Source of the DNA: Actinomycetota bacterium
GTDB taxonomy: Bacteria; Actinomycetota; Thermoleophilia; Miltoncostaeales; Miltoncostaeaceae
Length of the DNA: 64,000 nt
Assembly: GCA_020636905.1 (NCBI GenBank)
Contig: JACJWX010000004.1
Location: 62,001-126,000 of the forward strand
Direction: 5' to 3'
A model generated the notes under the pieces. That model searched no databases, was not told where the DNA came from, and worked only from the letters and a program-made list of their open reading frames with translations. Shown piece after piece: positions 1-8,083 of the stretch (its first letter is position 1; the number at the start of each line of letters is the position of its first letter). Position numbers and translations under genes: made by a program.

Positions 1-73
1 AGGCTGCCGCGAGACCTTCGACTCAGGACACTCGCTGCCGGGGGTCCTGTCGAGACGACGGGACCCGCCACCC

Positions 74-655
74 CTACTCCGCCGCGGACTCCCGTGCCTC
101 GTCGGACTTCTTGCGCAGGTCCAGTTCGGCTTCGAGGTCGCCGACACGCCGGCGAGCGTGTCGACGGGTGAGCATCTGGTAGCGCCATGCCGCGAAGAGC
201 AGGGCCGCGGCGATGGCCCCGAGCGCGGTGAACCCGCGGAAGAAGGGGGCTTCCACGTCAAGGGTGCGTTCCGCGGCATGAGCGGCGTTCCCGCGGCCGA
301 CCACGATCCCCAGGGTCATCAGGTTCGGGAGGGCGAGGATCAGCGCGATGACGACACCGCCGATCCAGATCTTGACCGGGCGCCGCCGCCGGAACGTCAC
401 CCAGAGCATGAGCAGCGGCAGGATCGTGAAGACGAGTCCGTAGAGCGTGCCGAGTCCGATGCCGGCGACGAGTGAACCGTTGACCTGGTCGGCGATCCGC
501 TGTCCCCACCAGCGCGGCACGATGGCCGACGCCATCAGCGAGAGGACCAGCAGAACCACGACGCCGATCGCCCCGTACAGGAGGCGTCTGCCCCAGTCGA
601 CGCGTTCGCGATCGTCGTAAGGCTGGGCCGGCTTCGGGGGGGTCGGTTCGCTCAT
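74..655 (-). CDS. Predicted four-helix membrane protein, function unknown
   Basis: A 193-residue protein with four clear hydrophobic segments near residues 25-46, 62-86, 95-120 and 140-158. The N-terminus is short and proline-rich, and the charged C-terminal tail (about 165-193) is probably cytoplasmic and helical. I see no catalytic motif and do not recognise the family. A GAGGA sequence about 8 nt before the ATG supports this start. It lies downstream of the 2-oxoacid dehydrogenase E2 gene on the same strand, separated by about 70 nt, so it may be the last gene of that transcript, but nothing in the protein links it to that enzyme. Confidence 0.75.
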   Translation of the reverse strand: MSEPTPPKPAQPYDDRERVDWGRRLLYGAIGVVVLLVLSLMASAIVPRWWGQRIADQVNGSLVAGIGLGTLYGLVFTILPLLMLWVTFRRRRPVKIWIGGVVIALILALPNLMTLGIVVGRGNAAHAAERTLDVEAPFFRGFTALGAIAAALLFAAWRYQMLTRRHARRRVGDLEAELDLRKKSDEARESAAE

Positions 656-728
656 GCGGCGATCCTCGCAGATCGGGCGACCGCCCGTGGCGAGGTTCGG
701 AACGATCCCCGCGGACGGACGGCCGGAC

Positions 729-1814
729 TCATCCAGGGACGATCTCCGGGCGCTCGAGCGCCTCGATCACCGCGGTCAGGAACCGCGTCGCCTCGCCGCC
801 GGACACCACGCGGTGATCGATACTGAGTGACAGCGGCAACAGTCGCCGCACCCTCGGCTCGCCCTCGATCGCCACGACGCGAGACGCGAGGCGACCGACT
901 CCCAGGGTCGCGACCTGGGGCGGGATGACCATCGGGGTCGCGTAGCGGCCCCCGTGCTCACCGAAATCGAGGAGGGTGATCGTGGCCCGCCCGAGCTGAT
1001 CGATCCGCGCCCGCCGGTGATGTCGCGAACTGCGCAGATGGGCCAGTTCCTCGCGCAGTTCGGCGGCTGGACGGGCCCCGGCGTCGCGGAGCACCGGGAC
1101 GTACGGTCCGCCGTCACCGTCGAACACGACGGCGATGTCGACGTGCCGGTGCAGGGTGCGCGATTGCGTCGAGGGGTCGAACCACGCGTTGAGCGCGGGC
1201 ACCACGCGGCAGGCGCGAACCATCGCGCAGACCAGCCTGGCGTCGTGGTCCTCCGAGGGATCCCAGTGGTCGACGTCCGCGTCGTCCACCACGGTCGCCA
1301 CGGCGGCGTCCCCCGCCCGGGCCATGACCTGTGCCATACCCCGGCGCACCCCGTCCAGCGGTTGAGAGCCCGCGGCCCGCGCCGCCGCGTTCCGGACGTC
1401 CTCCGCCTGGAGCGCCCCACCGGGACCCGAACCCACCAGGCCCTCGAGGTCGACCCCGAGCTCGCGGGCAACCGCCCGCACCGCCGGGCTGACGCGCGTC
1501 GGAGCGTCCGCCGGAGCGGGTGCCCGCGCAGGTTGGGCCTCGGGCGGTCGTCCCACGATGTCGGTCGACCGCGGTTCGGCGTCGGTGTCGATGTCGAGGA
1601 GGGGTTCCCCGACGGGAACCCAGTCGCCCTCGTTCGCCAGCAGGCGCGTCACGCGGCCCGTGAGGGGCGACGGGATCTCGACCTGCGCCTTGCCGGTGAC
1701 CACCACAAGCAGCGCCTGGTCCTCGACGACCAGGTCTCCCGGACCGACGTGCCACAGCAGCAACTCGGCCTCGGTGAGCCCCTCTCCCAGATCGGGCAGT
1801 CGGAATGTCGTCAT
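729..1814 (-). CDS. Dihydrolipoamide acyltransferase (E2) of a branched-chain-type 2-oxoacid dehydrogenase
   Basis: E2 core of a 2-oxoacid dehydrogenase, which moves the acyl group from E1 via a swinging lipoyl arm to CoA. The order is an N-terminal lipoyl domain (about 1-75, with the lipoylated Lys expected at 42 in TGKAQVE), a peripheral-subunit-binding segment (about 108-142, VSPAVRAVARELG) and a catalytic domain to residue 361. The ATG at 1814 overlaps the E1 beta stop as ATGA, so longer readings are not needed. Two oddities: the lipoyl motif reads TGKA rather than the usual DKA, and the catalytic signature is DHRVVSGG (His334, Ser338) where the family normally has HRxxDG. No E3 (lpd) gene is adjacent. 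Assignment to the branched-chain rather than the pyruvate complex rests on the gene order. Confidence 0.9.
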   Translation of the reverse strand: MTTFRLPDLGEGLTEAELLLWHVGPGDLVVEDQALLVVVTGKAQVEIPSPLTGRVTRLLANEGDWVPVGEPLLDIDTDAEPRSTDIVGRPPEAQPARAPAPADAPTRVSPAVRAVARELGVDLEGLVGSGPGGALQAEDVRNAAARAAGSQPLDGVRRGMAQVMARAGDAAVATVVDDADVDHWDPSEDHDARLVCAMVRACRVVPALNAWFDPSTQSRTLHRHVDIAVVFDGDGGPYVPVLRDAGARPAAELREELAHLRSSRHHRRARIDQLGRATITLLDFGEHGGRYATPMVIPPQVATLGVGRLASRVVAIEGEPRVRRLLPLSLSIDHRVVSGGEATRFLTAVIEALERPEIVPG

Positions 1815-2791
1815 GAGTAGCTCAGCACCTCCCGTGAGGCGTGCAGGACCCGCTCGGCGTCGGGAATGTAGGACCGTTCGAGCCGCGCCAGCGGCATGAC
1901 CGTGTCGTAACCGCACACCCGGCGGATCGGAGCCAGCAGCGACCAGACACCCCGGTCGGCGAGGATCGCGGCGATCTCCGCACCGAAACCCGCCGTCAGC
2001 GGGGCTTCATGCACGATGACGCACCGCCCCGTGCGCCCGACCGATTCGAGCAACGCCTCGCGGTCGAGCGGGGCGACCGATCGCATGTCGAGGACGTCGG
2101 CCAGAACGCCCTCCAGCGCCAGCTCGTCGGCGCTCGCGATGAGGGCGGGCATCACCGAGCCCCAGCCCACGAGGGTGAGCCGGTCCCCCATGCGACGCAG
2201 GACCGCGCGCCCGAGCGGGGCATCCACGCCGTCGTCGTCGAACTCCTCGCGGGTCGCCCGGTAGAGCACCGTCGGCTCCAGGACGACCACCGGATCGGGG
2301 TCCCGGATTGCGGCGAGAAGCAGGCGGTACGCGTCGGCCGGTGTCGAGGGGACCACCACCGAGAGGCCGGGCACGTGGGCAAGCATGGCCTCGGGGCTCT
2401 CCGAGTGGTGTTCGAGGGCTCCGATCCCACCGGAACATGGCGATCTGAGCACCATCGGGCACGTGAGGCGGCCGCGGGTGCGATTGCGGAGCCGCGAGGC
2501 GTGGTTGGCGAGCTGGTCGAGCGCCGGCATCAGGAACCCCGTGAACTGGATCTCGGCCACCGGGCGGAGGCCCTCCGCCGCCATGCCGATCGCCATGCCG
2601 GCGATGAGCCCCTCCGCGAGCGGCGTATCGATGACGCGATCAGGACCGAAGCGCTCCAGGAGGCCGTCAGTGGCGCGAAACACCCCGCCCACCGCCCCGA
2701 CGTCCTCACCGAGCACCACCACGCGGGGATCCCGCGCCATCTCATGGGCGAGCGCGGCGCCGACGGCGTCGACCATGGTGAACTCAGGCAT
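1811..2791 (-). CDS. 2-oxoacid dehydrogenase E1 component, beta subunit
   Basis: The 326-residue beta subunit of the heterotetrameric thiamine-diphosphate E1 of a branched-chain/pyruvate-type dehydrogenase. The transketolase-like pyrimidine-binding domain starts at MPEFTMVDAVGAAL and contains VVVLGEDVG and the conserved PLAEGLIAGMAIGMA stretch. A C-terminal transketolase domain (TVLYR... to CVIVHEAP) follows. The ATG at 2791 was chosen because it is preceded by GGGAAGGAAA and begins exactly at the conserved N-terminus. It overlaps the end of the E1 alpha gene by 8 nt, and its stop overlaps the E2 start (ATGA). The three genes therefore form one translationally coupled unit. Confidence 0.92.
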   Translation of the reverse strand: MPEFTMVDAVGAALAHEMARDPRVVVLGEDVGAVGGVFRATDGLLERFGPDRVIDTPLAEGLIAGMAIGMAAEGLRPVAEIQFTGFLMPALDQLANHASRLRNRTRGRLTCPMVLRSPCSGGIGALEHHSESPEAMLAHVPGLSVVVPSTPADAYRLLLAAIRDPDPVVVLEPTVLYRATREEFDDDGVDAPLGRAVLRRMGDRLTLVGWGSVMPALIASADELALEGVLADVLDMRSVAPLDREALLESVGRTGRCVIVHEAPLTAGFGAEIAAILADRGVWSLLAPIRRVCGYDTVMPLARLERSYIPDAERVLHASREVLSYS

Positions 2792-3935
2792 CGTTTCCTT
2801 CCCCACCGACCGCCTCGCGCTGGGCGGTGAGCGACGCCGACGGCCTGGCGACCAGATGGTCGAACATCGCCTCGGGCGGTTGCGCCGGTGTGTCCAGGTA
2901 CTCCTGCGCGGCCCCGTCGACCTCGTCCCGGCACGCGGACAGGACCGCGGCTTCGTCGGCGTCCGACCACCATCCACGCGCCGCCAGGAACGCCCGCAGG
3001 CGGTGGACGGGCTCCCGGCCCCACGCCGCGCGCACCTGGGCGTCGTCGCGGTAGCGACGCGCGTCGTCGGCGGTGGTGTGGTCCGCGAGCCGGTAGGTCA
3101 GCGCTTCGACGAGCGCCGGGCCCTGCCCCTGGCGGATTCCCTCGAGCGCCTGCAGGACCACGCGCCGCACGGCGATCACGTCGTTGCCGTCGACCTGCAC
3201 CCCCGGGATGCCGGCCGCGATCGCCTTCTGGGCGAGTGTCCCGGCGGCGGTCTGCCGGGCACGCGGCAGCGAGATGGCCCACCCGTTGTCGACCACGAGG
3301 AACAGCACATGCGCGGACATCGCGCCGGCGGCGTTCACCGCCTCGGCGAAGTCGCCTTTCGAGGTCGCACCGTCGCCGAGCACGCACACCGCCACGCGTG
3401 GTTCGCCGCGCAGTCGCATCGCCAGCCCCACACCCACGGCATGAGGCGCGTGGCTCGCAATCGGGAGGCAGATGGGGAAGTCGCCGCGTGGCACCGCGAA
3501 GTCGCTGCCCCGTTCGTCGCCACCCCAGTAGAGGAGGAACTCGAGCGGCGTGACCCCGCGCCAGAGCTGGGCGGCGTGTTCGCGGAACGACGGCACCAGG
3601 ACGTCGTCCGGTTCCATGGCCGACGCGGCCCCGACGCCCACGGCTTCCTGCCCCAGGCATGACGCGTACGTCCCCAGACGCCCCGTGCGCTGGAGCGCCA
3701 CCGCACGCGCGTCCAGGGTGCGCGCGCGGACCATTCCCCGGTACAGCGCCTGCAGCACCTCCCGCGGCTCGTCCACGTCATCGCCGACCGGTGATCCGTC
3801 GGCGTCGAGCGCCCGCTGCCGGCGGACCTCGAATCGTGCGACGACCTCCCCCGAGCCGAAGCCGACGTGCACCCCCGCGTGGTCGTGACCGCGCGATTCG
3901 TCGACCTTCCACCCCGCTGTCGGGGGCTCGCTCAT
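2784..3935 (-). CDS. 2-oxoacid dehydrogenase E1 component, alpha subunit
   Basis: A 383-residue E1 alpha subunit that binds thiamine diphosphate and Mg2+ and decarboxylates the 2-oxoacid. The ThDP motif begins GDGATSKGDF (187-196) and closes with VDN (215-217), a slight departure from the commoner NN. The C-terminal region carries ADHTTADDARRYR, like the phosphorylation-loop region of branched-chain E1 alpha. The first 50 residues are weakly conserved. The ATG at 3935 is the first start after the upstream aminotransferase stop at 3967. It is the first gene of the alpha-beta-E2 unit. Substrate class (branched-chain oxoacids versus pyruvate) is inferred from similarity and from the neighbouring aminotransferase. 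Confidence 0.9.
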   Translation of the reverse strand: MSEPPTAGWKVDESRGHDHAGVHVGFGSGEVVARFEVRRQRALDADGSPVGDDVDEPREVLQALYRGMVRARTLDARAVALQRTGRLGTYASCLGQEAVGVGAASAMEPDDVLVPSFREHAAQLWRGVTPLEFLLYWGGDERGSDFAVPRGDFPICLPIASHAPHAVGVGLAMRLRGEPRVAVCVLGDGATSKGDFAEAVNAAGAMSAHVLFLVVDNGWAISLPRARQTAAGTLAQKAIAAGIPGVQVDGNDVIAVRRVVLQALEGIRQGQGPALVEALTYRLADHTTADDARRYRDDAQVRAAWGREPVHRLRAFLAARGWWSDADEAAVLSACRDEVDGAAQEYLDTPAQPPEAMFDHLVARPSASLTAQREAVGGEGNDA

Positions 3936-3966
3936 GTGCTGATCGTCGCAGATCAGTGGGCCCGGG

Positions 3967-5133
3967 TCACCCTGTTTCGGACCGCCAGCGCACAATTCGC
4001 TGGATGGCCTCGAGCAGCCGCGGAACCGGCTGCGTGTAGGCGATGCGGACGTGGGTGTCGGGTGCGTGATCGCCGAAGTCGCGGCCGGGGGTGAGCGCGA
4101 CGCCCTGGGCGCTGAGCAGGTCGCGGACCATCGCGAAGCTGTCGTCCGCAATCGCTCGCGTATCGGCGTACACGTAGAAGGCGCCGTCCGGCACCGCGTC
4201 GACCACCAGACCCGTGCGGGGCAGTTCGCGCAGCAGCACGTCCCGGCGGTTCGCGAACTCACGGCGGCGGGCGTCAAGAATGGGCGCGCATTCCGGTGAG
4301 AGGGCCGCGACCGCGGCGTGCTGGCTGGGCGTCGGCGGGCAGATGAACAGGTTCTGCGCGAGGGTTTCGATGTGCCGGGTCCACCCCGGCGGAACCACGA
4401 GCCATCCGACCCGCCATCCGGTCATCTGGAAGTACTTGGAGAAGCTGTTCACCACCACGACCTGGTCGGTGTGGGCGAGCACCGTGTGCGGTGACCGCCC
4501 GTACACCAGCCCCTGGTAGATCTCGTCGACGATCAGGGTCGCGCCGATGCTGTCGCAGGCGGCGATCAGCCCGTCCCAGGCATCGTCGGCGACCAGGGTT
4601 CCGGTGGGATTCGCCGGTGAGGCCACGATCACGGCCGAGGTGTCCGGAGTCGCCCTGACGCGAATCTGGTCGGCGGTCAGCTGGTAGGCGCTTCCGGAGT
4701 CCGTCGGGACGAGGATGGGCTCGGCGTCGAACAGGCGCGCGAAGTTGCGGTTGCACGGATAGGCCGGGTCGCCCATGAGCACCCGATCGCCCGAGTTCAC
4801 GCAGGCTCCCAGGGCGAGCAGCAGCGCGGCGCTCGATCCGGTGGTGACCACGATTCGATCCACATCGACGGTCACCCGGAAGATGTCGTGGTACCAGCGG
4901 GCGATGGCCTCGCGGAGTTCGATGAGCCCGATCCCCGAGGTGTAGGTCATGGGCGCGTCGCACACCGCTCGCCGGGCCGCTTCGCGCACCGGCTCCGGTG
5001 TCGCGAAGTCGGGTTCGCCGACCTCCAGGTGGATCACGTCGGCGCCGCCGTGTTCGAGTTCGCGCGCGAGACCGAGCACCTCCATCACCTCGAACGGCGC
5101 GATGGCGCTGACACGTCTTGCGAACGGGTGCAT
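3967..5133 (-). CDS. PLP-dependent class I/II aminotransferase
   Basis: A 388-residue fold-type I aminotransferase of the AspC-like group. Visible landmarks are the N-terminal substrate region HLEVGEPDFATP, the cofactor-binding region with NPTGT, DEIYQGLVYG, and the Schiff-base lysine K233 in NSFSKYFQMTGWRVGW. The start at 5133 gives MHPFARRVSAIAPF, the usual length for the family. It ends 31 nt upstream of E1 alpha on the same strand, so it may feed 2-oxoacids to the dehydrogenase. Substrate specificity cannot be read from the sequence. Confidence 0.88.
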   Translation of the reverse strand: MHPFARRVSAIAPFEVMEVLGLARELEHGGADVIHLEVGEPDFATPEPVREAARRAVCDAPMTYTSGIGLIELREAIARWYHDIFRVTVDVDRIVVTTGSSAALLLALGACVNSGDRVLMGDPAYPCNRNFARLFDAEPILVPTDSGSAYQLTADQIRVRATPDTSAVIVASPANPTGTLVADDAWDGLIAACDSIGATLIVDEIYQGLVYGRSPHTVLAHTDQVVVVNSFSKYFQMTGWRVGWLVVPPGWTRHIETLAQNLFICPPTPSQHAAVAALSPECAPILDARRREFANRRDVLLRELPRTGLVVDAVPDGAFYVYADTRAIADDSFAMVRDLLSAQGVALTPGRDFGDHAPDTHVRIAYTQPVPRLLEAIQRIVRWRSETG

Positions 5134-5301
5134 CGGACTCCCCAACGACGGTTTCGAACGGCTGCGCCGGAAGACCCGGCGACGGACGGTCCGGCTCGGC
5201 GCCCGGTGGCGGATGGCGCCGCGGCACACCCACGCGCTCCACACCGGAAGGGGGCCATCCTCGCATGCTGGGTCCCCGCCGACCCGCCGGGCCGCAGCGC
5301 A

Positions 5302-5340
5302 ATGTGGGAGAGTGGCGCTTCAGGGACTCCGCTCCCACAT
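5302..5340 (+). promoter_or_regulatory. Inverted repeat in the 5' region of the 11-mer repeat gene
   Basis: ATGTGGGAG (5302-5310) and its exact complement CTCCCACAT (5332-5340) face each other across 21 nt, ending 22 nt before the ATG at 5363. It could be an operator or a 5' UTR hairpin. The position fits regulation of the gene at 5363, but no regulator is known. Confidence 0.4.
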
Positions 5341-5362
5341 GTGTCGCGTGAAAGGACGTGCA

Positions 5363-5698
5363 ATGGGTCTCGATGACATGCTGAACAAGGCAAAGGCGCT
5401 CGCCGACGACCTCTCCGACAAGGCGAAGGACGTGGCCGGCGACGTCACCTCCCGAGCCAAGGACATTGCAGACGACGTCGGCGCGCGCGCCAAGGACGTC
5501 GCCGGTGATGTCGGGGCGAAGGCCAAGGACGTCGCCGGAACGGTGGGCAAGGAAGCAAAGGAACTCAAGGACATCGCTACCGGCGAGGGCAGCCTCTCCG
5601 ACAAGGCGAAGGCCGCCGTCGGCTCCATCAAGGACGCCGCGGACGGTGAGGAGGAGTCCGTCCTCCCCACTCCCCCGACACCGCCTTCGGCGAACTAG
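5363..5698 (+). CDS. LEA-like protein with tandem 11-residue amphipathic repeats
   Basis: A 111-residue, highly charged protein built from about six tandem 11-residue units between residues 9 and 70, of the type KAKDVAGDVGA. The pattern resembles group 3 LEA proteins and CsbD/YtxH-like stress proteins, which form amphipathic helices. The C-terminus is acidic, then proline-rich. There is no signal peptide or membrane segment, so a cytosolic role is likely. AAAGGA 7 nt before the ATG supports the start. The gene is monocistronic and ends in a strong hairpin. A role in desiccation or envelope stress is an inference from repeat type only. Confidence 0.8.
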   Translation: MGLDDMLNKAKALADDLSDKAKDVAGDVTSRAKDIADDVGARAKDVAGDVGAKAKDVAGTVGKEAKELKDIATGEGSLSDKAKAAVGSIKDAADGEEESVLPTPPTPPSAN

Positions 5699-5702
5699 AA
5701 AC

Positions 5703-5737
5703 GCGGGGGCCCGGCCGGACACCGGTCGGGCCCCCGC
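5703..5737. terminator. Strong hairpin terminator between convergent genes
   Basis: A 15-bp stem (GCGGGGGCCCGGCCG pairing with CGGTCGGGCCCCCGC, one G-T wobble) with a 5-nt loop lies right after the stop at 5698. It faces the convergent gene ending at 5761, so it can act in both directions. Confidence 0.85.
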
Positions 5738-5760
5738 CTCGGTCCGCGCCGGGCGCCGCT

Positions 5761-6573
5761 TCAGCGGCCTGAGGCCAGATCCACCAGTCGGGGGACGTCC
5801 GCCGCCGTCAGGACGCCGAGCACCTTGCCGTCCTCGTCGCCCGTCGACGTGACCAGGACCGCGCGCGGGGCCCGGCCCCGTTCCAGGCCGCCACGGAACA
5901 CCTCGACCGCTTCGACGGCGCTCGTGTGCGGGGCGATCGTCGCCGGCGCATCACGATTCGCCGCATGGTCCAGCACGTCGGCGACCCTGGGCGACGCAAC
6001 CCGCGGAGAATGCTGGAAGGCGTCCCCCAGCCATCGCGTGACCGTGTCGGCGGTGAGCAATCCGATGACGCGGCCGCGGTGGATGACCGGAACCGTGGTG
6101 ACGTCGCGCTGGTTCATGCGTTCCAGCGTCGCCGCCAGGGGATCGTCGGGTCCGCAGACCATGACATCCCTCACGGCGCCGGCCAGCGCGGCCGGCGGGG
6201 CGGCCATCAGGCGGGCGATCCGCTCGATCAGTTCGACGGCCTCGTCGTGGGGCTCGGCGATCGGACGGCCATCCCTGGTGGCCATGTGCACCAGGGCGTT
6301 CCGCAGCTCCTGAAGGTCGCGGAGATCCTGCTTGAACTCCCGAGCGGCCGGCCGGTGGGACATATCCACCATCTGCGCGAACGGCCGGCGGCGGGTCCGC
6401 CCACGGCCCCGGGTCTCGTCAGTCAGCAGATCTTCGATCGATCGGAATGCGGCCAGGAAACGATCGGAGTTGCTGCCGTTCGCCACGGGGGCGGACGCAC
6501 CGGGATCCGGCAGCTCGACCGCGGTCTCCGGCTCGGGTTCGCGGCCGTGAGCCGGTGGCCTGGATCGCGTCAT
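5761..6573 (-). CDS. CBS-domain pair protein with an N-terminal HEPN-like helical domain
   Basis: 270 residues. The C-terminal half has two CBS motifs (about 131-185, VRDVMVCGPDDPLAATLERM to VIGLLTADTVTRWL, and about 195-265, VADVLDHAANRDAP to GVLTAADVPRLV), which normally pair to bind adenine nucleotides. The N-terminal half (about 37-125) is all-helical and contains ELRNALVH, with Arg91 and His96 in the RNxxxH arrangement typical of HEPN RNase domains. The first 35 residues are disordered. The HEPN assignment is my inference from this motif and predicted helicity. The gene is divergent from the small membrane protein and shares a terminator with the gene at 5363. Confidence 0.7.
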   Translation of the reverse strand: MTRSRPPAHGREPEPETAVELPDPGASAPVANGSNSDRFLAAFRSIEDLLTDETRGRGRTRRRPFAQMVDMSHRPAAREFKQDLRDLQELRNALVHMATRDGRPIAEPHDEAVELIERIARLMAAPPAALAGAVRDVMVCGPDDPLAATLERMNQRDVTTVPVIHRGRVIGLLTADTVTRWLGDAFQHSPRVASPRVADVLDHAANRDAPATIAPHTSAVEAVEVFRGGLERGRAPRAVLVTSTGDEDGKVLGVLTAADVPRLVDLASGR

Positions 6574-6667
6574 CGCACCACGGCCGGCACGGTGGGCCGC
6601 CCGTCCTCAGCCATGGATGTTTCGGGAGATACCCGAGTCGTTGCAGGACAACGCCCGCGCAGGGAGA

Positions 6668-6847
6668 ATGCCGGTCACCGTGGGCAGAGTATTCGTCATC
6701 ATCGGGTTTTTCCTCGTGCTGATCCTGTTGGTCACCAACGGCGTCATCGGGGGCGGGTTGTGCGTGCGCGGGGTCGGCTGTCTGTATTCCAACGGAGACG
6801 GCCTCCGCCTGGACAACTCCAAGAACGCAACGATCAGCGTCGAGTAG
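6668..6847 (+). CDS. Small single-pass membrane protein
   Basis: About 59 residues with one hydrophobic helix (about residues 7-25, VFVIIGFFLVLILLV) followed by a glycine-rich stretch, two cysteines (GLCVRGVGC) and a short polar tail that would lie outside the membrane. The start is uncertain: ATG 6668 follows AGGGAGA closely, GTG 6680 has better spacing from it, and ATG 6617 would add 17 residues but lacks a ribosome site. Two tandem membrane proteins at 59.6-60.2 kb have a similar size and a Cys pair but no clear sequence match. Function unknown. Confidence 0.55.
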   Translation: MPVTVGRVFVIIGFFLVLILLVTNGVIGGGLCVRGVGCLYSNGDGLRLDNSKNATISVE

Positions 6848-6882
6848 CGTCAACCCGTCCGCGAAGTCCAGAAACACGTGGA

Positions 6883-6907
6883 GCGCCACCTCGCATGGAG
6901 GTGACGC
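6883..6907. terminator. Hairpin between convergent small genes
   Basis: GCGCCACCTC (6883-6892) pairs with GAGGTGACGC (6898-6907) around a 5-nt loop, 10 bp with one wobble. It sits between the stop of the small membrane protein (6847) and the stop of the cold-shock gene (6938) and can serve both. Confidence 0.7.
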
Positions 6908-6937
6908 CCCGGGGTACTGCCTGGAGTGCGGGTTCGC

Positions 6938-7141
6938 TTAGACCGGATTGACCTGGCTCGCCTGGGGCCCCTTGGGGCTGTCCTGTGGCTCGTAGGTCAC
7001 GCGCTGGCCCTCATCGAGGGAGCGGTAGCCCGAGGACTGGATCTCGGAATAGTGAACGAACAGGTCCTTTCCGCCATCGTCCGGGGTGATGAAGCCATAC
7101 CCCTTCTCAGCGTTGAACCACTTGACGACGCCCTGCGCCAT
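6938..7141 (-). CDS. Cold-shock domain protein
   Basis: A 67-residue CspA-type single-stranded nucleic acid chaperone. The RNP1 motif (KGYGFITPD) and RNP2 motif (LFVHYSEIQ) are both intact, and the protein has the usual length of the family. The ATG at 7141 is preceded by GGAAGGAAA. It has a roughly 90-nt predicted 5' untranslated region with a hairpin, as is usual for cold-shock mRNAs, and no operon partner. Confidence 0.95.
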   Translation of the reverse strand: MAQGVVKWFNAEKGYGFITPDDGGKDLFVHYSEIQSSGYRSLDEGQRVTYEPQDSPKGPQASQVNPV

Positions 7142-7212
7142 GCTGCTTTCCTTCCACTCAGTTCGGCGAACGCACGTCCGGTTACCCCGGCGACACGACC
7201 GCATCTGCACGA

Positions 7213-7265
7213 CTCGTGATGTTCACGAGCCGCTGGGATCGTAGCGTACTCATGCCGAACGTCAC
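7213..7265 (-). promoter_or_regulatory. Putative cold-shock gene promoter and 5' UTR hairpin
   Basis: On the minus strand a GTGACG (7260-7265) and TACGAT (7238-7243) pair spaced 16 nt looks like -35/-10. It would start RNA about 90 nt before the cold-shock ATG. Inside this leader CTCGTGA-TGT-TCACGAG (7213-7229) is a perfect 7-bp stem-loop. The promoter is an inference; the hairpin is seen directly. Confidence 0.45.
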
Positions 7266-7291
7266 GAATGGCCTCTCGATTGTGCCGTCGC

Positions 7292-8083
7292 TCACCGGGT
7301 CGGGAGTGCGCTCGCGAGCGCCCGCGCGGACTCCGTGACCGCGGCGACACGCGCCGCCGGATCGGTGGTCTCGCCCATCGTCCGGACGAACTGGCTGCCA
7401 ACCACGACCCCGTCGGCGAGTTCCCCCACCGCCGCGGCCTGCTCCGGGGTCCGAATCCCGAACCCGACGACGATCGGCGCATCAATCGCGGCCCGCGCCC
7501 GTGCGATGAACGCGCGAAGGTGCTCGTCGACGGCGACGTCTCCGCCGGTCACACCGGCCACCGAGACGAGGTAGACGAACGCCTCGGCCTGCGCACCGAT
7601 CGCCGCGAGCCGTGCTTCGGACGTCGTGGGCGCCGCGAGCGGCACGATCGCCACGCCCGCGCGGCGTGCGGCTTCGCGAACGTCGGCGCCCTCGTCCAGA
7701 GGCATGTCGGGCACGATCATGCCCGCCACCCCGCACGCGGCGGCCCGTTCCATGAACGCCCTCGCGCCCCGATGCAGCAGCAGGTTGATGTAGGTCATCA
7801 CCACGATCGGCGGCCCGTCGCGCAGGTCGCTGATCATCTCCAGGATGTCGTCCGGACGGATGCCGGCGTCGAGCGCGTGCTGCCCGGCCGTCTGGATGGT
7901 GGGACCGTCGGCGAGCGGGTCCGAGAACGGGATGCCGATCTCGATCACCGCCGCGTGATCCGCGACCGCGCGCGCCGCCTCCCTGGTGGCGTCGAGGTCC
8001 GGATAGCCGCCCATCAGGTACGGCACGAGGACCGCGCGCTCGGACGAGAACGCGCCGCGAAGGCGCTCCGCGCCGTCAGCCAT
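7292..8083 (-). CDS. trpA: Tryptophan synthase alpha chain
   Basis: 263 residues, the usual length. It is the TIM-barrel alpha subunit that cleaves indole-3-glycerol phosphate to indole and glyceraldehyde 3-phosphate and passes indole to TrpB. The catalytic acid/base pair is present as Glu48 (VIEIGIPFSDP) and Asp59 (LADGPT), matching E. coli E49/D60. The ATG at 8083 overlaps the trpB stop by 8 nt, so the two are translationally coupled. It is the last gene of trpF-trpB-trpA. Confidence 0.97.
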   Translation of the reverse strand: MADGAERLRGAFSSERAVLVPYLMGGYPDLDATREAARAVADHAAVIEIGIPFSDPLADGPTIQTAGQHALDAGIRPDDILEMISDLRDGPPIVVMTYINLLLHRGARAFMERAAACGVAGMIVPDMPLDEGADVREAARRAGVAIVPLAAPTTSEARLAAIGAQAEAFVYLVSVAGVTGGDVAVDEHLRAFIARARAAIDAPIVVGFGIRTPEQAAAVGELADGVVVGSQFVRTMGETTDPAARVAAVTESARALASALPTR

